Origin: JAGDMJ01 sp963809695
Lineage (GTDB): Bacteria > Bacteroidota > Ignavibacteria > UBA10030 > UBA6906
Assembly (NCBI GenBank): GCA_963809695.1
Contig: CAWEKI010000007.1
Span: 608,049-672,048 of the forward strand
DNA: 64,000 nt
Reading direction: 5' to 3'
In this document: positions 14,594 to 24,868 of the stretch, piece after piece
Layout of the letters: every line of letters begins with the position of its first letter
Position numbering within the stretch: position 1 is the first letter of the stretch
The notes under the pieces: generated by a model
Database searches by the model: none
Told to the model about the DNA's origin: nothing
Seen by the model: the letters and a program-made list of their open reading frames with translations, nothing else
Program-made: the position numbers and the translations under genes

Positions 14594-16996
14594 GTGCTAT
14601 CTCTCATCGGCCAGACGATTTCCAATTACAAAATCGTTGAGAAACTTGGCGAAGGTGGAATGGGGGTCGTGTATAGGGCAGAGGATCTCAAGCTCACCCG
14701 CGCGGTTGCCTTGAAATTCCTCCCTCACGCCCTCCATGCCAACGAACCCGAACGGGACCGCTTTCTGCAGGAGGCCCGCGCTGCCGCCATCCTTAACCAT
14801 CCCAACATTTGCACCATTCATGACATTCAGGAGTATGACGGGCAGCAGTTCATCGTGATGGAGTACGTGGACGGAACGACGCTGAAAGAAAGGATTGTGG
14901 ATGGAGGATTGAGGATCGAGGATGGTATCAGGTACGCGATGCAGGTCGGCGAAGCGTTGCAGGAAGCGCATTCCCACGGGATCGTTCACCGGGACATAAA
15001 AACCGAGAACATTATGGTGAATGCGAAGAACCAGATCAAAGTGATGGATTTCGGTTTGGCGAAGCTGAAAGGCTCCTTGAAGCTCACCCAGACCTCGAGC
15101 ACAGTGGGCACGCTGGCTTACATGGCGCCGGAACAGCTTCATGGAGGGGAAGTCGACGCGCGCTCCGATATTTTTTCGTTCGGCGCCGTGCTGTTCGAAT
15201 TGCTCACCGGGCGAACACCGTTCAAAGGGGAACATGAAGCAGCAGTCATGTATTCGATCGTGAACGAACCGCCGCAATCGCTCCTGAAGTATCGTCCAGA
15301 TTTGCCGGCGGAGCTCGAACGCATCATCAACCGCGCGCTGGAGAAAGACCCGGAAGACCGCTATCAGCATGTGGACGATATGGTGAGTGAATTGCGGAGG
15401 ATCAACAAACAGTCCACAAGGATCTCGCGCGCCTCATTGCCCGGCGTTCAGACTCCAGACCCCACCCGCACCTCCCAGGTCACACAGGAATCAGCCAGCA
15501 CACAGCCCGCTCCGAAAAGGCATCGTCACACCTTGCTGATGGGCGGGCTTTCCGCTGCTGTCATCCTCATTGCGGTCGCAGCGTACATCCTCTTCTTCCC
15601 CGCTCGCAAATCCATCGATTCGCTTGCCGTGCTCCCGTTCGTGAATGCGTCCGCCGACTCAAATTCGGAATACTTAAGCGACGGCATCACCGAAAGCCTC
15701 ATCTACGCCCTGTCCCGGCTGCCGAACCTGACGGTCATGTCGCGCGGCTCGGTCTTTCATTACAAAGGGAAGAACGCCGACCCGCAGACTGTCGGAAGAG
15801 AGCTTGGCGTGAAAGCCGTGCTTACCGGCAGGCTCACACAGCGCGGCGATGCGTTGATCATCGACGCCGAGCTCGTGGACGTTTCAAACAATAGCGACAT
15901 CTGGGGAGACCGCTTTAATCGCAAGCTCGCTGACATCCTTTCGGTCCAGGATGAGATCGCCAGGGAGATCTCGCGAAATCTCAGCGCCAGGCTCGGCGTT
16001 GAGGAAGCCACGCGGTTGAGCAAACGCTCAACAGAGAGCAGCGAGGCATATCAGTTGTATCTGAAGGGAAAATTTTACTGGAACAAACGGAAGGCGGACG
16101 ATCTCCGAAAGGCGGCCGACTATTTCAACCAGGCGATCGACCTGGATCCCAACTTTGCGCTTGCCTACGCAGGACTGGCCTCGACGTATTCTCTCTTGCC
16201 CGAGTACGCCGGCGTGCGACCAGCGGAGGTAATCCCAAAGATCGAATCGGCAGCGCAGAAAGCCAGTGAACTCGATCCAACCCTTGCTGAACCGCGTGCT
16301 GTGCTTGGATTGATGAAGTATTCGTTTCAATGGGACTGGGAAGGAGCGGGAAGGGAATTAAAGCGGGCCATCGAGCTTAATCCGAATTATCCAACGGCCC
16401 ATCACTGGTACTCCATATGGCTCCGGCAACAAGGGGAACTTGAACAATCCTTGAAGGAAATCCGTCGAGCGCAGGAACTCGACCCTCTGTCACCTGTCAT
16501 CATCCAGAACGTGGCCGAGATATTCATAGCGATGCATCGCAACGACGAGGCAGTGGAACAATCCAGAAAAATGCTCGAGCTCGACCCGAATTTTCCCGGA
16601 GCGCACCTTGACCTTGGCTACGTCTATGCACGGGAGGGCAAGCATGACGACGCGATCCGCGAGCTGCAGCAGGTCAGGCTGCTTGTGGGACCTGACCATC
16701 CATACGGGCTGGGTATCCTCGGGTATGTCTACGCAAAAGCCGGTAAGAAAGATGAGGCAATGAGGGTTCTCGATCGCTTGTTTGCGTTCTCAAAGCAGGG
16801 CTTTATCCTCGCATCCCAGGCAGCTATGGTCTACGTCGGCCTTGGCGACAAAGACAAGGCTTTTGAATGGCTCGGGCGAGCGTTCGAGGAGCACGATCAG
16901 CCTCTTGGATTTATCAAGACGGCATTCGTATGGGATAGCCTTCGCTCGGATCCGCGATATACCGCTCTTCTGAAAAAGATGAGACTGGAGAAGTGA
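14594..16996 (+). CDS. Serine/threonine protein kinase with TPR repeats
   Basis: About 800 residues from GTG 14594 (V-L-S-L-I-G-Q-T-I-S-N-Y-K), preceded by GGAAG; an upstream ATG at 14549 would add 15 unlike residues. The kinase domain has LGEGGMGVVY, catalytic Lys in VALKFL, the HRDIKTEN loop, DFGLAKL and MAPEQLHGG. A single membrane helix (LLMGGLSAAVILIAVAAYILFF) follows, then a TolB/adenylate-cyclase-associated type domain (SLAVLPFVNASADSNSEY) and six or more TPRs to the C-terminus. It is probably an inner-membrane signalling kinase with a periplasmic sensor. Between kinase subdomains IV and VI it carries the GLRIEDG segment discussed under repeats. Confidence 0.93.
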   Translation: MLSLIGQTISNYKIVEKLGEGGMGVVYRAEDLKLTRAVALKFLPHALHANEPERDRFLQEARAAAILNHPNICTIHDIQEYDGQQFIVMEYVDGTTLKERIVDGGLRIEDGIRYAMQVGEALQEAHSHGIVHRDIKTENIMVNAKNQIKVMDFGLAKLKGSLKLTQTSSTVGTLAYMAPEQLHGGEVDARSDIFSFGAVLFELLTGRTPFKGEHEAAVMYSIVNEPPQSLLKYRPDLPAELERIINRALEKDPEDRYQHVDDMVSELRRINKQSTRISRASLPGVQTPDPTRTSQVTQESASTQPAPKRHRHTLLMGGLSAAVILIAVAAYILFFPARKSIDSLAVLPFVNASADSNSEYLSDGITESLIYALSRLPNLTVMSRGSVFHYKGKNADPQTVGRELGVKAVLTGRLTQRGDALIIDAELVDVSNNSDIWGDRFNRKLADILSVQDEIAREISRNLSARLGVEEATRLSKRSTESSEAYQLYLKGKFYWNKRKADDLRKAADYFNQAIDLDPNFALAYAGLASTYSLLPEYAGVRPAEVIPKIESAAQKASELDPTLAEPRAVLGLMKYSFQWDWEGAGRELKRAIELNPNYPTAHHWYSIWLRQQGELEQSLKEIRRAQELDPLSPVIIQNVAEIFIAMHRNDEAVEQSRKMLELDPNFPGAHLDLGYVYAREGKHDDAIRELQQVRLLVGPDHPYGLGILGYVYAKAGKKDEAMRVLDRLFAFSKQGFILASQAAMVYVGLGDKDKAFEWLGRAFEEHDQPLGFIKTAFVWDSLRSDPRYTALLKKMRLEK

Positions 16997-17095
16997 CTAA
17001 GGAACCTTTGGCTTCGGACGGTGGTTGTGTCGTTCGATGATCCTTCACAAGAATTCGTGCCAAGTTCTTACACAAAAACAACTCTGGAGGTTCTT

Positions 17096-17545
17096 ATGTC
17101 TCCCAAATGGCTCCTGGGGCTCTCTTGCCTCATGATCACACTTCTCATCCTGGGTTCCACCCCCCAGAAAGGCTCTTCGATCGAAGGCGCGTGGAGGCTC
17201 GTGCATGCCACGGTAGTGGACAGCGGTTCTGTCGTGGGTGAGTATCCCGGCACGTGGATGGGGGACGACATGAAAATGTGGTCGAGAGGGTACTTCAGTT
17301 TCGTGGGGAGGATGAGAAGCGATACCGTCGTCAGCGACAGCTACGGCGGCGGGCGGTACAAGCTCGACGGAAAACACTATGAGGAAGAGATTCAGTACCA
17401 TATGGTACCCACATTGGTGGGCAAGACCGTGAAAATGTGGATGGAAATCAGGAACGACACTCTCGTTCAAACCTGGCCCGTGGGAGAGAATGGACAAATC
17501 GACAAGAAAAACTTCAGAGAAGAAAAATACGTAAGGCTGGATTGA
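17096..17545 (+). CDS. Secreted lipocalin-like (DUF4488-type) protein
   Basis: A 149-residue protein from ATG 17096, chosen because GGAGG lies 5 bases before it and a signal peptide follows at once (LLGLSCLMITLLILGS). The mature part starts SIEGAWRLVHATVVDSG and contains GYFSFVGR, YGGGRYKLDGKHYEEEIQYH and a WMEIRNDTLVQTWP strand, the pattern of lipocalin-like DUF4488 proteins common in Bacteroidota. The ligand is unknown. It follows the kinase gene by about 100 bases on the same strand. Confidence 0.7.
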   Translation: MSPKWLLGLSCLMITLLILGSTPQKGSSIEGAWRLVHATVVDSGSVVGEYPGTWMGDDMKMWSRGYFSFVGRMRSDTVVSDSYGGGRYKLDGKHYEEEIQYHMVPTLVGKTVKMWMEIRNDTLVQTWPVGENGQIDKKNFREEKYVRLD

Positions 17546-17678
17546 TAAAAGAGGGGCTGGCATCAGCGTGGCTGCGGCCTGGATATGGACAGCGGCGGAG
17601 AATCAAGAAGTGACAATCACAATGAAGAATCAGGGACCGGGAACTCAGAACCGAGAACCACGAAGGCGTTCGTAGGCT

Positions 17679-17927
17679 TCACCTTTCTTGTACCCCAACG
17701 GTATCCACACGGTGAAGAACCTTGCCGTCCGCGCCGCTGACGGTATGCCGTGTGATCAGAGAGTCGTTCAGGCGGTAAAAGTACTGTTGGCTGTCGGGAA
17801 CGGCAGTCTCGTCAACATCCGCGGGAGATGACCCGGGTGTGGACTCGTGGAAAAACGCGTAGCCCAGAATCAAGCCAGCAACCAATCCAATGCAAATGCT
17901 CAGGAAAAAAAGGCCCATCTTGCTCAT
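17679..17927 (-). CDS. Small membrane-anchored protein of unknown function (82 aa)
   Basis: Starts at ATG 17927 with AAGGAGGA 7 bases upstream. Residues 4-26 form one membrane helix (MGLFFLSICIGLVAGLILGY), followed by a polar domain (SPADVDETAVPDSQQYFYRL, HTVSGADGKVLHRVDTVG). I do not recognise it. It stands alone and divergent from the esterase gene. Confidence 0.7.
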   Translation of the reverse strand: MSKMGLFFLSICIGLVAGLILGYAFFHESTPGSSPADVDETAVPDSQQYFYRLNDSLITRHTVSGADGKVLHRVDTVGVQER

Positions 17928-18182
17928 GGTCGTTCCTCCTTAGTTATCCGAAGGTAACAATCCGTTGTGTCTGAGGCAACTGCCGCACTTTTAAGTTGAC
18001 TTTCTCCTCTCAGAATGTGATATTGCCAACAAATAGTATACCAGGTCACATGCGGGAGCTCACTGCCCGCGCCAGACCTGGAAGCGCACCTGCCCCTTGC
18101 CTTCATCTGCACTCCCACCTCTCCCCGCAAGTTGTTCTCTCGTCCCGCATACGGCCTCACCTGCATCATAGGAGGCAATGTC

Positions 18183-20645
18183 ATGAGGGCTCTATGCCGT
18201 GCAGGACTTCTCCTCGTTCTTGCATCCCAGATTACAATCGCTCAACTTGAGATCGAGGCCAAGTTCCTTTTTCGCTCACAACCATATGCGGGGGGTACTC
18301 TCCCCTACAGGCTCTTCATCCCGGAGCACTACGACCCTGCTCTTGCATACCCGCTTGTAATGACCCTGCACGGCAATGGCGCCCAGGGAACCGACAACTC
18401 CGCCCAGATCAGAGGGAGCCGTATGGTCACGGTCTGGGCTGATCCGGCCAACCAGACCAGGCACCCCTGCTTTGTCGCCGCGCCACAGTGTCCGCTGGGG
18501 ATATACGACTGGTACGAGGTCGCCACAACATTGAGCGAGCTCCTTGACTCACTGGCACGGGCATACTCCATTGATACGAACCGTTTATATATCACCGGCC
18601 TCTCAATGGGTGGAATCGGAACATGGGAGATGATCACCCTCTATCCGGGCCGCTTTGCCGCCGCTGTGCCCGTGGCCGGGGGAGGTGATCCTGATTGGGT
18701 TGACAGCTTTGCCAGCACACCTGTCTGGAATTTCCACGGCGCACTTGACGCTGTACTCCCTGCTTTCTACTCACGCGTAATGATTGCCGCGATGGAAGAG
18801 CGCGGGCGGGATGTTGTCTACACCCACTGTATGGGGGCTGAATGTACCGGTCTTCCTGACAGTGTGATTGCAATGCATGTCGCGAGCCACGGCGACGTTT
18901 TCTATACCGAGACTGAGTTCGGACAGCATGACAATAATTTTTTTGAGGGGACGTACAACACCAAATACCTCATTCCATGGGTCTTTGACAAACACCAACT
19001 CACCCCCCGGCTCGTCTCGCTCACAGAGCCCGCAGCATATCGCAGGCTCAGCGGCACTAGCATCTTGACCTGGACAGGCGGCACACCGACCGACAGCGTT
19101 GAACTCTGGTTCAGCCCCGACGCCGCGCGGACATGGCGCCTGATCGAGCGCTTGGCGCAGAATTCCGGTGCCTATTCTTGGGTGACACAGGACTGTGCTT
19201 TCGGCCTGGTAAATATCTTCCTCAAGGACAGCGCAGGACACATCTATGGACGCGACAGATCCGCGTTTTTCGCCGTCGACAACGCCGGCGACGCGCCCCC
19301 CTCTGTTGCACTTGTGAGGGATCCCCGCATCGTTTTGCAGATGCCTTTCACCGAGGACACCCTGACAATCCAGTTTCGCGCAGCAGATCCTGAACGTGAC
19401 ACACTGCACCTCTCCGTCTCATACAGTGTTGATCACGGAGACACATATGCGCAGGTCGAGTCCTTCATGATGCCCTCCGATTCCGTGCTGCATAGCCGCG
19501 TGCTCCAGATCGGACCACTGGCGAATTCCAACCGAGCGGTCCTGCACGTGACTGCAAGCAATGCGTCAGGAAGCGGCTTTGACAAGACGTCTGTGTTCGT
19601 CAAACGCAGCCAACGCCAGAGCGGCCCGGAAGCAGACCGAACCCGGGGATTCGGCGGCAAAGTGACCGTCAATATTGTCGATCCGACACAGCTCACCGGC
19701 AATCTCTACCGGGCAGTAATTACGGATTCGACGGGAGGGAAATGGTATGACGTGTTCAACGTTGACACCGGATTGAAGACCGTAAGGCAGGCACTTGTCC
19801 CGTTCGATGGCGTGACGGAAGGGCCGCTGTTTGACGGTATTCGACTGTTGGTAAAAGACTATGCGCATGCGGAAGCGGACATTGCGGGTTCCCGCTGGGA
19901 GATTGGTTCCTCGACCTACCAATTTTCCATTTCGCTGCCAGTGATCGACATGGGCGGGTACATCCTCACCGGCGTCGCATACCCTGCCGACTACGGGATT
20001 ACCTTGTCCAGCACTGTTGTCGACACTTCCAGCGCTGCGATCTTCGGTGCGGAGCGGGTCCCGATGAGGTTTGAGGTACGCAACATCACCGAAAACCGAA
20101 GGGCCGAAGTGGTCTATTTGGATGGAGACGCGAACGGAGAGCTATCGCGCTTGGACGAAATCTACATTCTTGAGCCGGACAGCCTGGGCAATCCACAACT
20201 GACATGGGGTCTTCTGTTGCAGGGGAGCCCTGCCAAACCCGCACCGGTTGCAGGTGACATGTTCACCCTTAGGACATTCAAGCCGATCCGGAGCGGCGAC
20301 ACATTTGAGTTCAGAGGAACCATCGTTTCCGTTGCACGGGCGGACCTCCCTCCAACCTTCCGTCTCGACCAGAACTACCCCAACCCGTTTAATCCTTCGA
20401 CCACAATTTCGTTTGTGGTCGGCAGAACGGGGCCGGCGTTGCTGCAGGTGTACAACATCCTCGGACAACACGTTCGGACATTGTTCGACGGCGCGGCCAT
20501 CGCGGGGGAGACGTATTTGATCACATTCGACGCGAGCAGGCTGGCAAGCGGTGTTTATTTCTACCGCATGACTGCGGGATCATTTTATCCAAGCCCGAAA
20601 AATGCTCCTGGTCAAATAACGAGAAGGCCGCCAATCCAGAGATGA
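18183..20645 (+). CDS. Secreted alpha/beta-hydrolase esterase with C-terminal sorting domain
   Basis: About 820 residues from ATG 18183, with AGGAGG 7 bases before it and a signal peptide (MRALCRAGLLLVLASQITIA). The N-terminal third is a PHB-depolymerase/feruloyl-esterase-like hydrolase: VMTLHGNGAQGTDN oxyanion region, nucleophile Ser in GLSMGG, Asp region HGALDAVLP, and a His in the VASHGDVFYTETEFGQHDN region. A middle beta-sandwich part follows. The end is a sorting domain (NYPNPFNPSTTISF, VYNILGQHVRTLFDG, ASRLASGVYFYRMTAG). After GSF the frame is off by one T: removing one T of the run at 20583-20586 gives IQARKMLLVK and a stop at 20617-20619. As written it ends with an unrelated tail. Confidence 0.85.
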   Translation: MRALCRAGLLLVLASQITIAQLEIEAKFLFRSQPYAGGTLPYRLFIPEHYDPALAYPLVMTLHGNGAQGTDNSAQIRGSRMVTVWADPANQTRHPCFVAAPQCPLGIYDWYEVATTLSELLDSLARAYSIDTNRLYITGLSMGGIGTWEMITLYPGRFAAAVPVAGGGDPDWVDSFASTPVWNFHGALDAVLPAFYSRVMIAAMEERGRDVVYTHCMGAECTGLPDSVIAMHVASHGDVFYTETEFGQHDNNFFEGTYNTKYLIPWVFDKHQLTPRLVSLTEPAAYRRLSGTSILTWTGGTPTDSVELWFSPDAARTWRLIERLAQNSGAYSWVTQDCAFGLVNIFLKDSAGHIYGRDRSAFFAVDNAGDAPPSVALVRDPRIVLQMPFTEDTLTIQFRAADPERDTLHLSVSYSVDHGDTYAQVESFMMPSDSVLHSRVLQIGPLANSNRAVLHVTASNASGSGFDKTSVFVKRSQRQSGPEADRTRGFGGKVTVNIVDPTQLTGNLYRAVITDSTGGKWYDVFNVDTGLKTVRQALVPFDGVTEGPLFDGIRLLVKDYAHAEADIAGSRWEIGSSTYQFSISLPVIDMGGYILTGVAYPADYGITLSSTVVDTSSAAIFGAERVPMRFEVRNITENRRAEVVYLDGDANGELSRLDEIYILEPDSLGNPQLTWGLLLQGSPAKPAPVAGDMFTLRTFKPIRSGDTFEFRGTIVSVARADLPPTFRLDQNYPNPFNPSTTISFVVGRTGPALLQVYNILGQHVRTLFDGAAIAGETYLITFDASRLASGVYFYRMTAGSFYPSPKNAPGQITRRPPIQR

Positions 20646-20943
20646 GGGATCGTTCTCCCGTTGAATACCCTGGTTGAGGGCGCGTACCATTCCCGGTCAA
20701 TCCGGCCTGTTCTCCTGAAGTCGGCATGCGGCATTTTCGCAGGATCAGTTCCTCCCCCACTGGAAAAGAGAACTTCTTTCACGTATCTTCGTACGAGAAG
20801 TATCTCCCGTCTCATATACATCCAGAGCGGTGTACTTTCTCGAGCTGTCGTCCCGACATGCCTCTGTTCGGGCTCCTGATTGCTTGTGACAACTCGCAGC
20901 CTTGTCCGGTTTGATCGATTTCCAATTCCATAGGAACTCCTCG

Positions 20944-23307
20944 ATGAGAAGACTCACGCTGCTGCTTGCCTCCACCCTGCTGTTGTTCTGCCAGCTATCG
21001 TCACAGGCACAGTACTCCACGTCAGAGTTTCGGATCACGATCGATCCGAACGGATCCGTAACGAGCCTGTTCGATATTGTCCATGGAAAAGAATACCTGG
21101 CGAAAAACCAGCCGTCTTCACTTCTGCAGGTGTTACGGCACGGACGGGTTGAAAGGCCCGCGAAAGCTATTTCATCATCGGACAAGACTCTCACGCTTCA
21201 ATTCCCGGAGAGCAAGGCGTCGATTGAGGTATCCGTTTCGGTAAAGCCAACGCATCTGACCTTCGAAATAGTCCGCGCGACACCCGTCGATGCCATCGAT
21301 GGCGCGATCTGGGGGCCGTATCCCACGAGCATTTCCATGACGGTTGGGGAGATCGTGGGCATCGTGCGCGACGAGCGCTTCGCGATCGGTATCCAGGCGC
21401 TCAATCCCAAAACGCTGGGGTCGTATCCGGACAACGCAGAAGGCTTCGATATGTCGCGTGGCCGCGCCGCTGAACCGAAACCGTGGGGAAGCGCCCTTCA
21501 ATGCTACAGCTTAAATCGCACGAAGCCGAGAACGGCTGACGTATGGCTGGGGATTTTCCCGAATATGCCGATCCCTCCGATTCCCGGTGAGACGGTCGTT
21601 GGGTCAAAGATCGCTCTGTTCGGCTGCCCGGAACCCAACGCGCTTGACCGGATCGGCGAGATCGAACTCGCGGAGGGATTGCCCCATCCAATGCTTGATG
21701 GCGTCTGGTTCAAGAAATCTCCCGAACAGGGCCGATCCTACCTCATCGCCGACTTCGACGAGCAAACGATCGGCGAGCTGCTTGCCGCCACGAAGCGAGC
21801 GGGATTGATGACGCTCTATCATATGGAGCCGTTCGCCAGCTGGGGGCATTATGATATCAGCACAAAGATCTTTCCCGATGGCGCCGAAGGCCTGCGCCGA
21901 TGCGTTGAGAAGGCGAAGGCGCAGGAAATACGCCTTGGAGCGCACACACTGACAACATTCATCCAGACGCACGATCCTTATGTCACTCCGGTTCCCGATC
22001 CGCGCCTCGCAAAGACCGGCAGCAGCAACCTCACCGCTGACGTTGACGATTCGACGCAAGCCATCTCTGTTGCATCCCCCGAGTATTTCGCCAATGAAAA
22101 AGCAAACTGGCTTCACGCCGCGGTCATGGGCCAGGAGATCGTCCGTTACCGCGCTGTCTCTGCACAAGCCCCCTGGACCTTGCTTGACTGCGAGCGCGGC
22201 GCATTTGGAACCAGGGCAACGTCACATCGGAAAGGAGCGGAGATTGGCAAGCTGCTCGATCACCCCTACCAGGTTTTTTTCCCGAACATGGACCTTCAGC
22301 GTGAGATCGCGCGCAATCTGGCCAAAACGTTTAATCAGACCGGGCTGGGGCAGATGGATTTCGACGGCCACGAAGGGTGCGCTTCGACCGGCCAGGGAGA
22401 CTATGCCTATGAGCTGTTTCCCAAGGATTTCTATGACAACCTGGACCATATCGTGATCAACGGTACCAGCAACTCAAAACACTTCTACTGGCACATCAAT
22501 TCCTACTGCAACTGGGGGGAGCCCTGGTACGAAGGGTTTCGGGAGAGCATGCAGGAATACCGAATCAAGAACCAGGCACTCTTCGCACGGAATTATCTGC
22601 CCAACATGCTTGGATGGTACCTGCTTACGGAGACAACGAGCCTTTCCGATATCGAATGGATGCTGGCACGAGCAGCGGGATTCAATGCCGGCTTTGCGCT
22701 GGCGACCAGCATGGACGCCGTTAGGAAGAACCCGGACATCGGCTCAATCCTTGACGCCATCCGTGAATGGGAATCAGCGCGTCGCACCAAGGCGTTTTCC
22801 ATCGCCCAGCGTGAACGATTCAAAGATCCCAAGACCGAGTTTCACCTGGAGGCCGTCAAGGTAGGGCAATGGAAGCTCTTCCCGTATCACGAGTCGCAGG
22901 CGTACCGGCATGGGAAGACCGTTCGTCAGCCGGGAGAACCTGCGGGTTCACGCTGGGAATACATGAATCCCGACCAGGTGCAGCCCCTCCAGTTCAAGCT
23001 GCGCGTCACAGGTGACAGCGGCACTGTTGCCAGCCCAAAGATCGATCTGGACCGCTACGGTACTATGATCTTCCCGGTTGAGCTCACGACCGGTCAGACG
23101 CTGCTTTGTGAAGGATCGCCCACCGCTCGTGTCTATGATGACAAAGGACGACAGGTGAAGACCGTGGAGGCCACGGGCCAGGTGCCGGTTGTTCAGCCAG
23201 GAAAGCATGAGGTTCAGTTCGACTGCGAATTCAAGGGATCGGTCCGCCCTACCCTGGTTGTGACGTTCAAGACAAGGGGTGAAGCGGAGAAGATTGCAAT
23301 TCCGTAG
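20944..23307 (+). CDS. Secreted TIM-barrel/glycosidase-like protein
   Basis: 787 residues from ATG 20944, with AGGAA before it and a signal peptide (LTLLLASTLLLFCQLSSQAQ). An N-terminal beta-sandwich (SEFRITIDPNGSVTSLFDI) precedes a barrel-like region with acidic strand ends: GLMTLYHMEPFASWG, IRLGAHTLTTFIQTHDP, GLGQMDFDGHEG and HIVINGTSNSKHFYWHINSY. Aromatic and acidic residues in these strands look like a carbohydrate active site, and a beta-sandwich follows at the C-terminus. I cannot name a GH family. The following GntP permease fits a role in breaking down a uronate- or aldonate-containing polymer; that is inference. No sorting domain is visible, so periplasmic location is likely. Confidence 0.6.
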   Translation: MRRLTLLLASTLLLFCQLSSQAQYSTSEFRITIDPNGSVTSLFDIVHGKEYLAKNQPSSLLQVLRHGRVERPAKAISSSDKTLTLQFPESKASIEVSVSVKPTHLTFEIVRATPVDAIDGAIWGPYPTSISMTVGEIVGIVRDERFAIGIQALNPKTLGSYPDNAEGFDMSRGRAAEPKPWGSALQCYSLNRTKPRTADVWLGIFPNMPIPPIPGETVVGSKIALFGCPEPNALDRIGEIELAEGLPHPMLDGVWFKKSPEQGRSYLIADFDEQTIGELLAATKRAGLMTLYHMEPFASWGHYDISTKIFPDGAEGLRRCVEKAKAQEIRLGAHTLTTFIQTHDPYVTPVPDPRLAKTGSSNLTADVDDSTQAISVASPEYFANEKANWLHAAVMGQEIVRYRAVSAQAPWTLLDCERGAFGTRATSHRKGAEIGKLLDHPYQVFFPNMDLQREIARNLAKTFNQTGLGQMDFDGHEGCASTGQGDYAYELFPKDFYDNLDHIVINGTSNSKHFYWHINSYCNWGEPWYEGFRESMQEYRIKNQALFARNYLPNMLGWYLLTETTSLSDIEWMLARAAGFNAGFALATSMDAVRKNPDIGSILDAIREWESARRTKAFSIAQRERFKDPKTEFHLEAVKVGQWKLFPYHESQAYRHGKTVRQPGEPAGSRWEYMNPDQVQPLQFKLRVTGDSGTVASPKIDLDRYGTMIFPVELTTGQTLLCEGSPTARVYDDKGRQVKTVEATGQVPVVQPGKHEVQFDCEFKGSVRPTLVVTFKTRGEAEKIAIP

Positions 23308-23369
23308 AGGAAAATCGAAGCCACGGGATTTCCGTTTGTCGAATTCGGTGCACACATCGGACTAACGAT

Positions 23370-24683
23370 ATGCCCCTCATAATCGCAGTCGCAGGGTTGG
23401 TTCTTCTTCTGCTTCTGATCATGGCGGCGAGACTCAACGCCTTCATCGCGTTTGTCATCGTCTCGATTGCCATTGGGATCGGGCAGGCGATGCCGTTGGG
23501 TAGCATCGTCACGTCCATCGAACGCGGATTGGGCGATACGCTCGGTTTTCTCGTTCCCATTCTGGGTTTTGGCGCAATGCTGGGGAAGCTCGTGGCCGAC
23601 AGCGGTGCTGCCCAGAGAATCACATCCAGGCTCACCGGCATTTTCGGCGTGAAAGGCATTCAGTGGGCCGTAATGCTGACGGGATTTATCGTCGGCATTC
23701 CGATGTTTTATGCGGTGGGATTTGTCGTCCTGGTGCCTATCATTTTCGCCGTTGCTGCCTCCACAGAGCTGCCCTTGTTGTTTGTTGCCTTGCCGATGAT
23801 CGCTTCCCTTTCGGTCACGCATGGTTATCTTCCTCCCCATCCTTCCCCCACGGCAATCGCGCAGATGTTCGGTGCCGATATTGGCAAGACGCTGTTGCTT
23901 GGCATCATCATCGCGATACCCGCGGTCATTTTGGCCGGGCCTGTCTTCTCCAGGTTCCTCGGGAAGATCGAAGCAAGGCCGTTCAAGGAGTTCTACGATC
24001 CGAAGGTGCTCAAAAATGAAGAAATGCCTTCAATGAGGGAGAGCCTTCTCACGGCCCTGCTGCCCGTGATACTGATCGGTGGCGCAGCCCTTCTGAATCT
24101 GCTTGTCAACCCCGGCCCCGGGAGAGAGATCGTCGGTTTTATCGGCGATCCTGTTGTGGCAATGTTGATCTCGGCTCTGCTTGCTATCTACACGCTGGGG
24201 CTTCGCCGGGGAAAAACGATGAATGAGGTGATGGGGCTTGTCGCGACATCAGTGTCGAGCGTTACTATGATCCTCCTGATGATCGGTGGTGCCGGAGCTT
24301 TCAAGCAGGTCATGGTGGACAGCGGCGTAAGCGCCTATATCGCCTCGTCATTAAAGGATTCCCCGGTGCCGCCATTGATCCTGGCATGGCTGATTGCCAC
24401 GTTTTTGCGTGTCTGCGTCGGGTCGGCAACTGTTGCCGCCTTGACAACTGCCGGGATCGTTTTGCCGATAGTCTCCGGCGCATCGGTCCGTCCGGAACTC
24501 ATGGTGTTATCGATCGGCGCCGGCAGCCTGATGTTGTCCCAGGTGAATGACGTAGGTTTCTGGATGTTCAAAGAGTATTTCAGCCTGACAGTAAAAGAGA
24601 CTCTTCTGAGCTGGACGGTGATGGAGACAATTGTTGGAATAGCCGGCCTGGTGGGTGTGTTGCTGCTTGACGCTCTTCTGTAA
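23370..24683 (+). CDS. GntP-family gluconate:H+ symporter-like permease
   Basis: 437 residues with about 12-14 membrane helices. Signature stretches of the GntP family are present: GFGAMLGKLVADSGAAQRI, GIPMFYAVGFVVLVPI, THGYLPPHPSPTAIA, CVGSATVAALTTAGIV and LSQVNDVGFWMFKEYF. It imports gluconate or a related sugar acid by proton symport across the inner membrane. It begins 62 bases after the secreted protein and is probably co-transcribed. No clear ribosome-binding site before the ATG. Confidence 0.93.
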   Translation: MPLIIAVAGLVLLLLLIMAARLNAFIAFVIVSIAIGIGQAMPLGSIVTSIERGLGDTLGFLVPILGFGAMLGKLVADSGAAQRITSRLTGIFGVKGIQWAVMLTGFIVGIPMFYAVGFVVLVPIIFAVAASTELPLLFVALPMIASLSVTHGYLPPHPSPTAIAQMFGADIGKTLLLGIIIAIPAVILAGPVFSRFLGKIEARPFKEFYDPKVLKNEEMPSMRESLLTALLPVILIGGAALLNLLVNPGPGREIVGFIGDPVVAMLISALLAIYTLGLRRGKTMNEVMGLVATSVSSVTMILLMIGGAGAFKQVMVDSGVSAYIASSLKDSPVPPLILAWLIATFLRVCVGSATVAALTTAGIVLPIVSGASVRPELMVLSIGAGSLMLSQVNDVGFWMFKEYFSLTVKETLLSWTVMETIVGIAGLVGVLLLDALL

Positions 24684-24868
24684 ATCGCACCATCTGCGGA
24701 GGGTGATTCCTTCTGAACAGGTGATCAATACCAGAGCCACACCCTTGACATTCGATGAGAATCAATGTAAAATAGAAATGGCACCGTCTGGACGCTGGTC
24801 CCGGCCCCTTGTGAGGCCACTTCAATTTCTTGCCCTCGATTGAAAACTCCGACAGGAGGAACGTTCGT

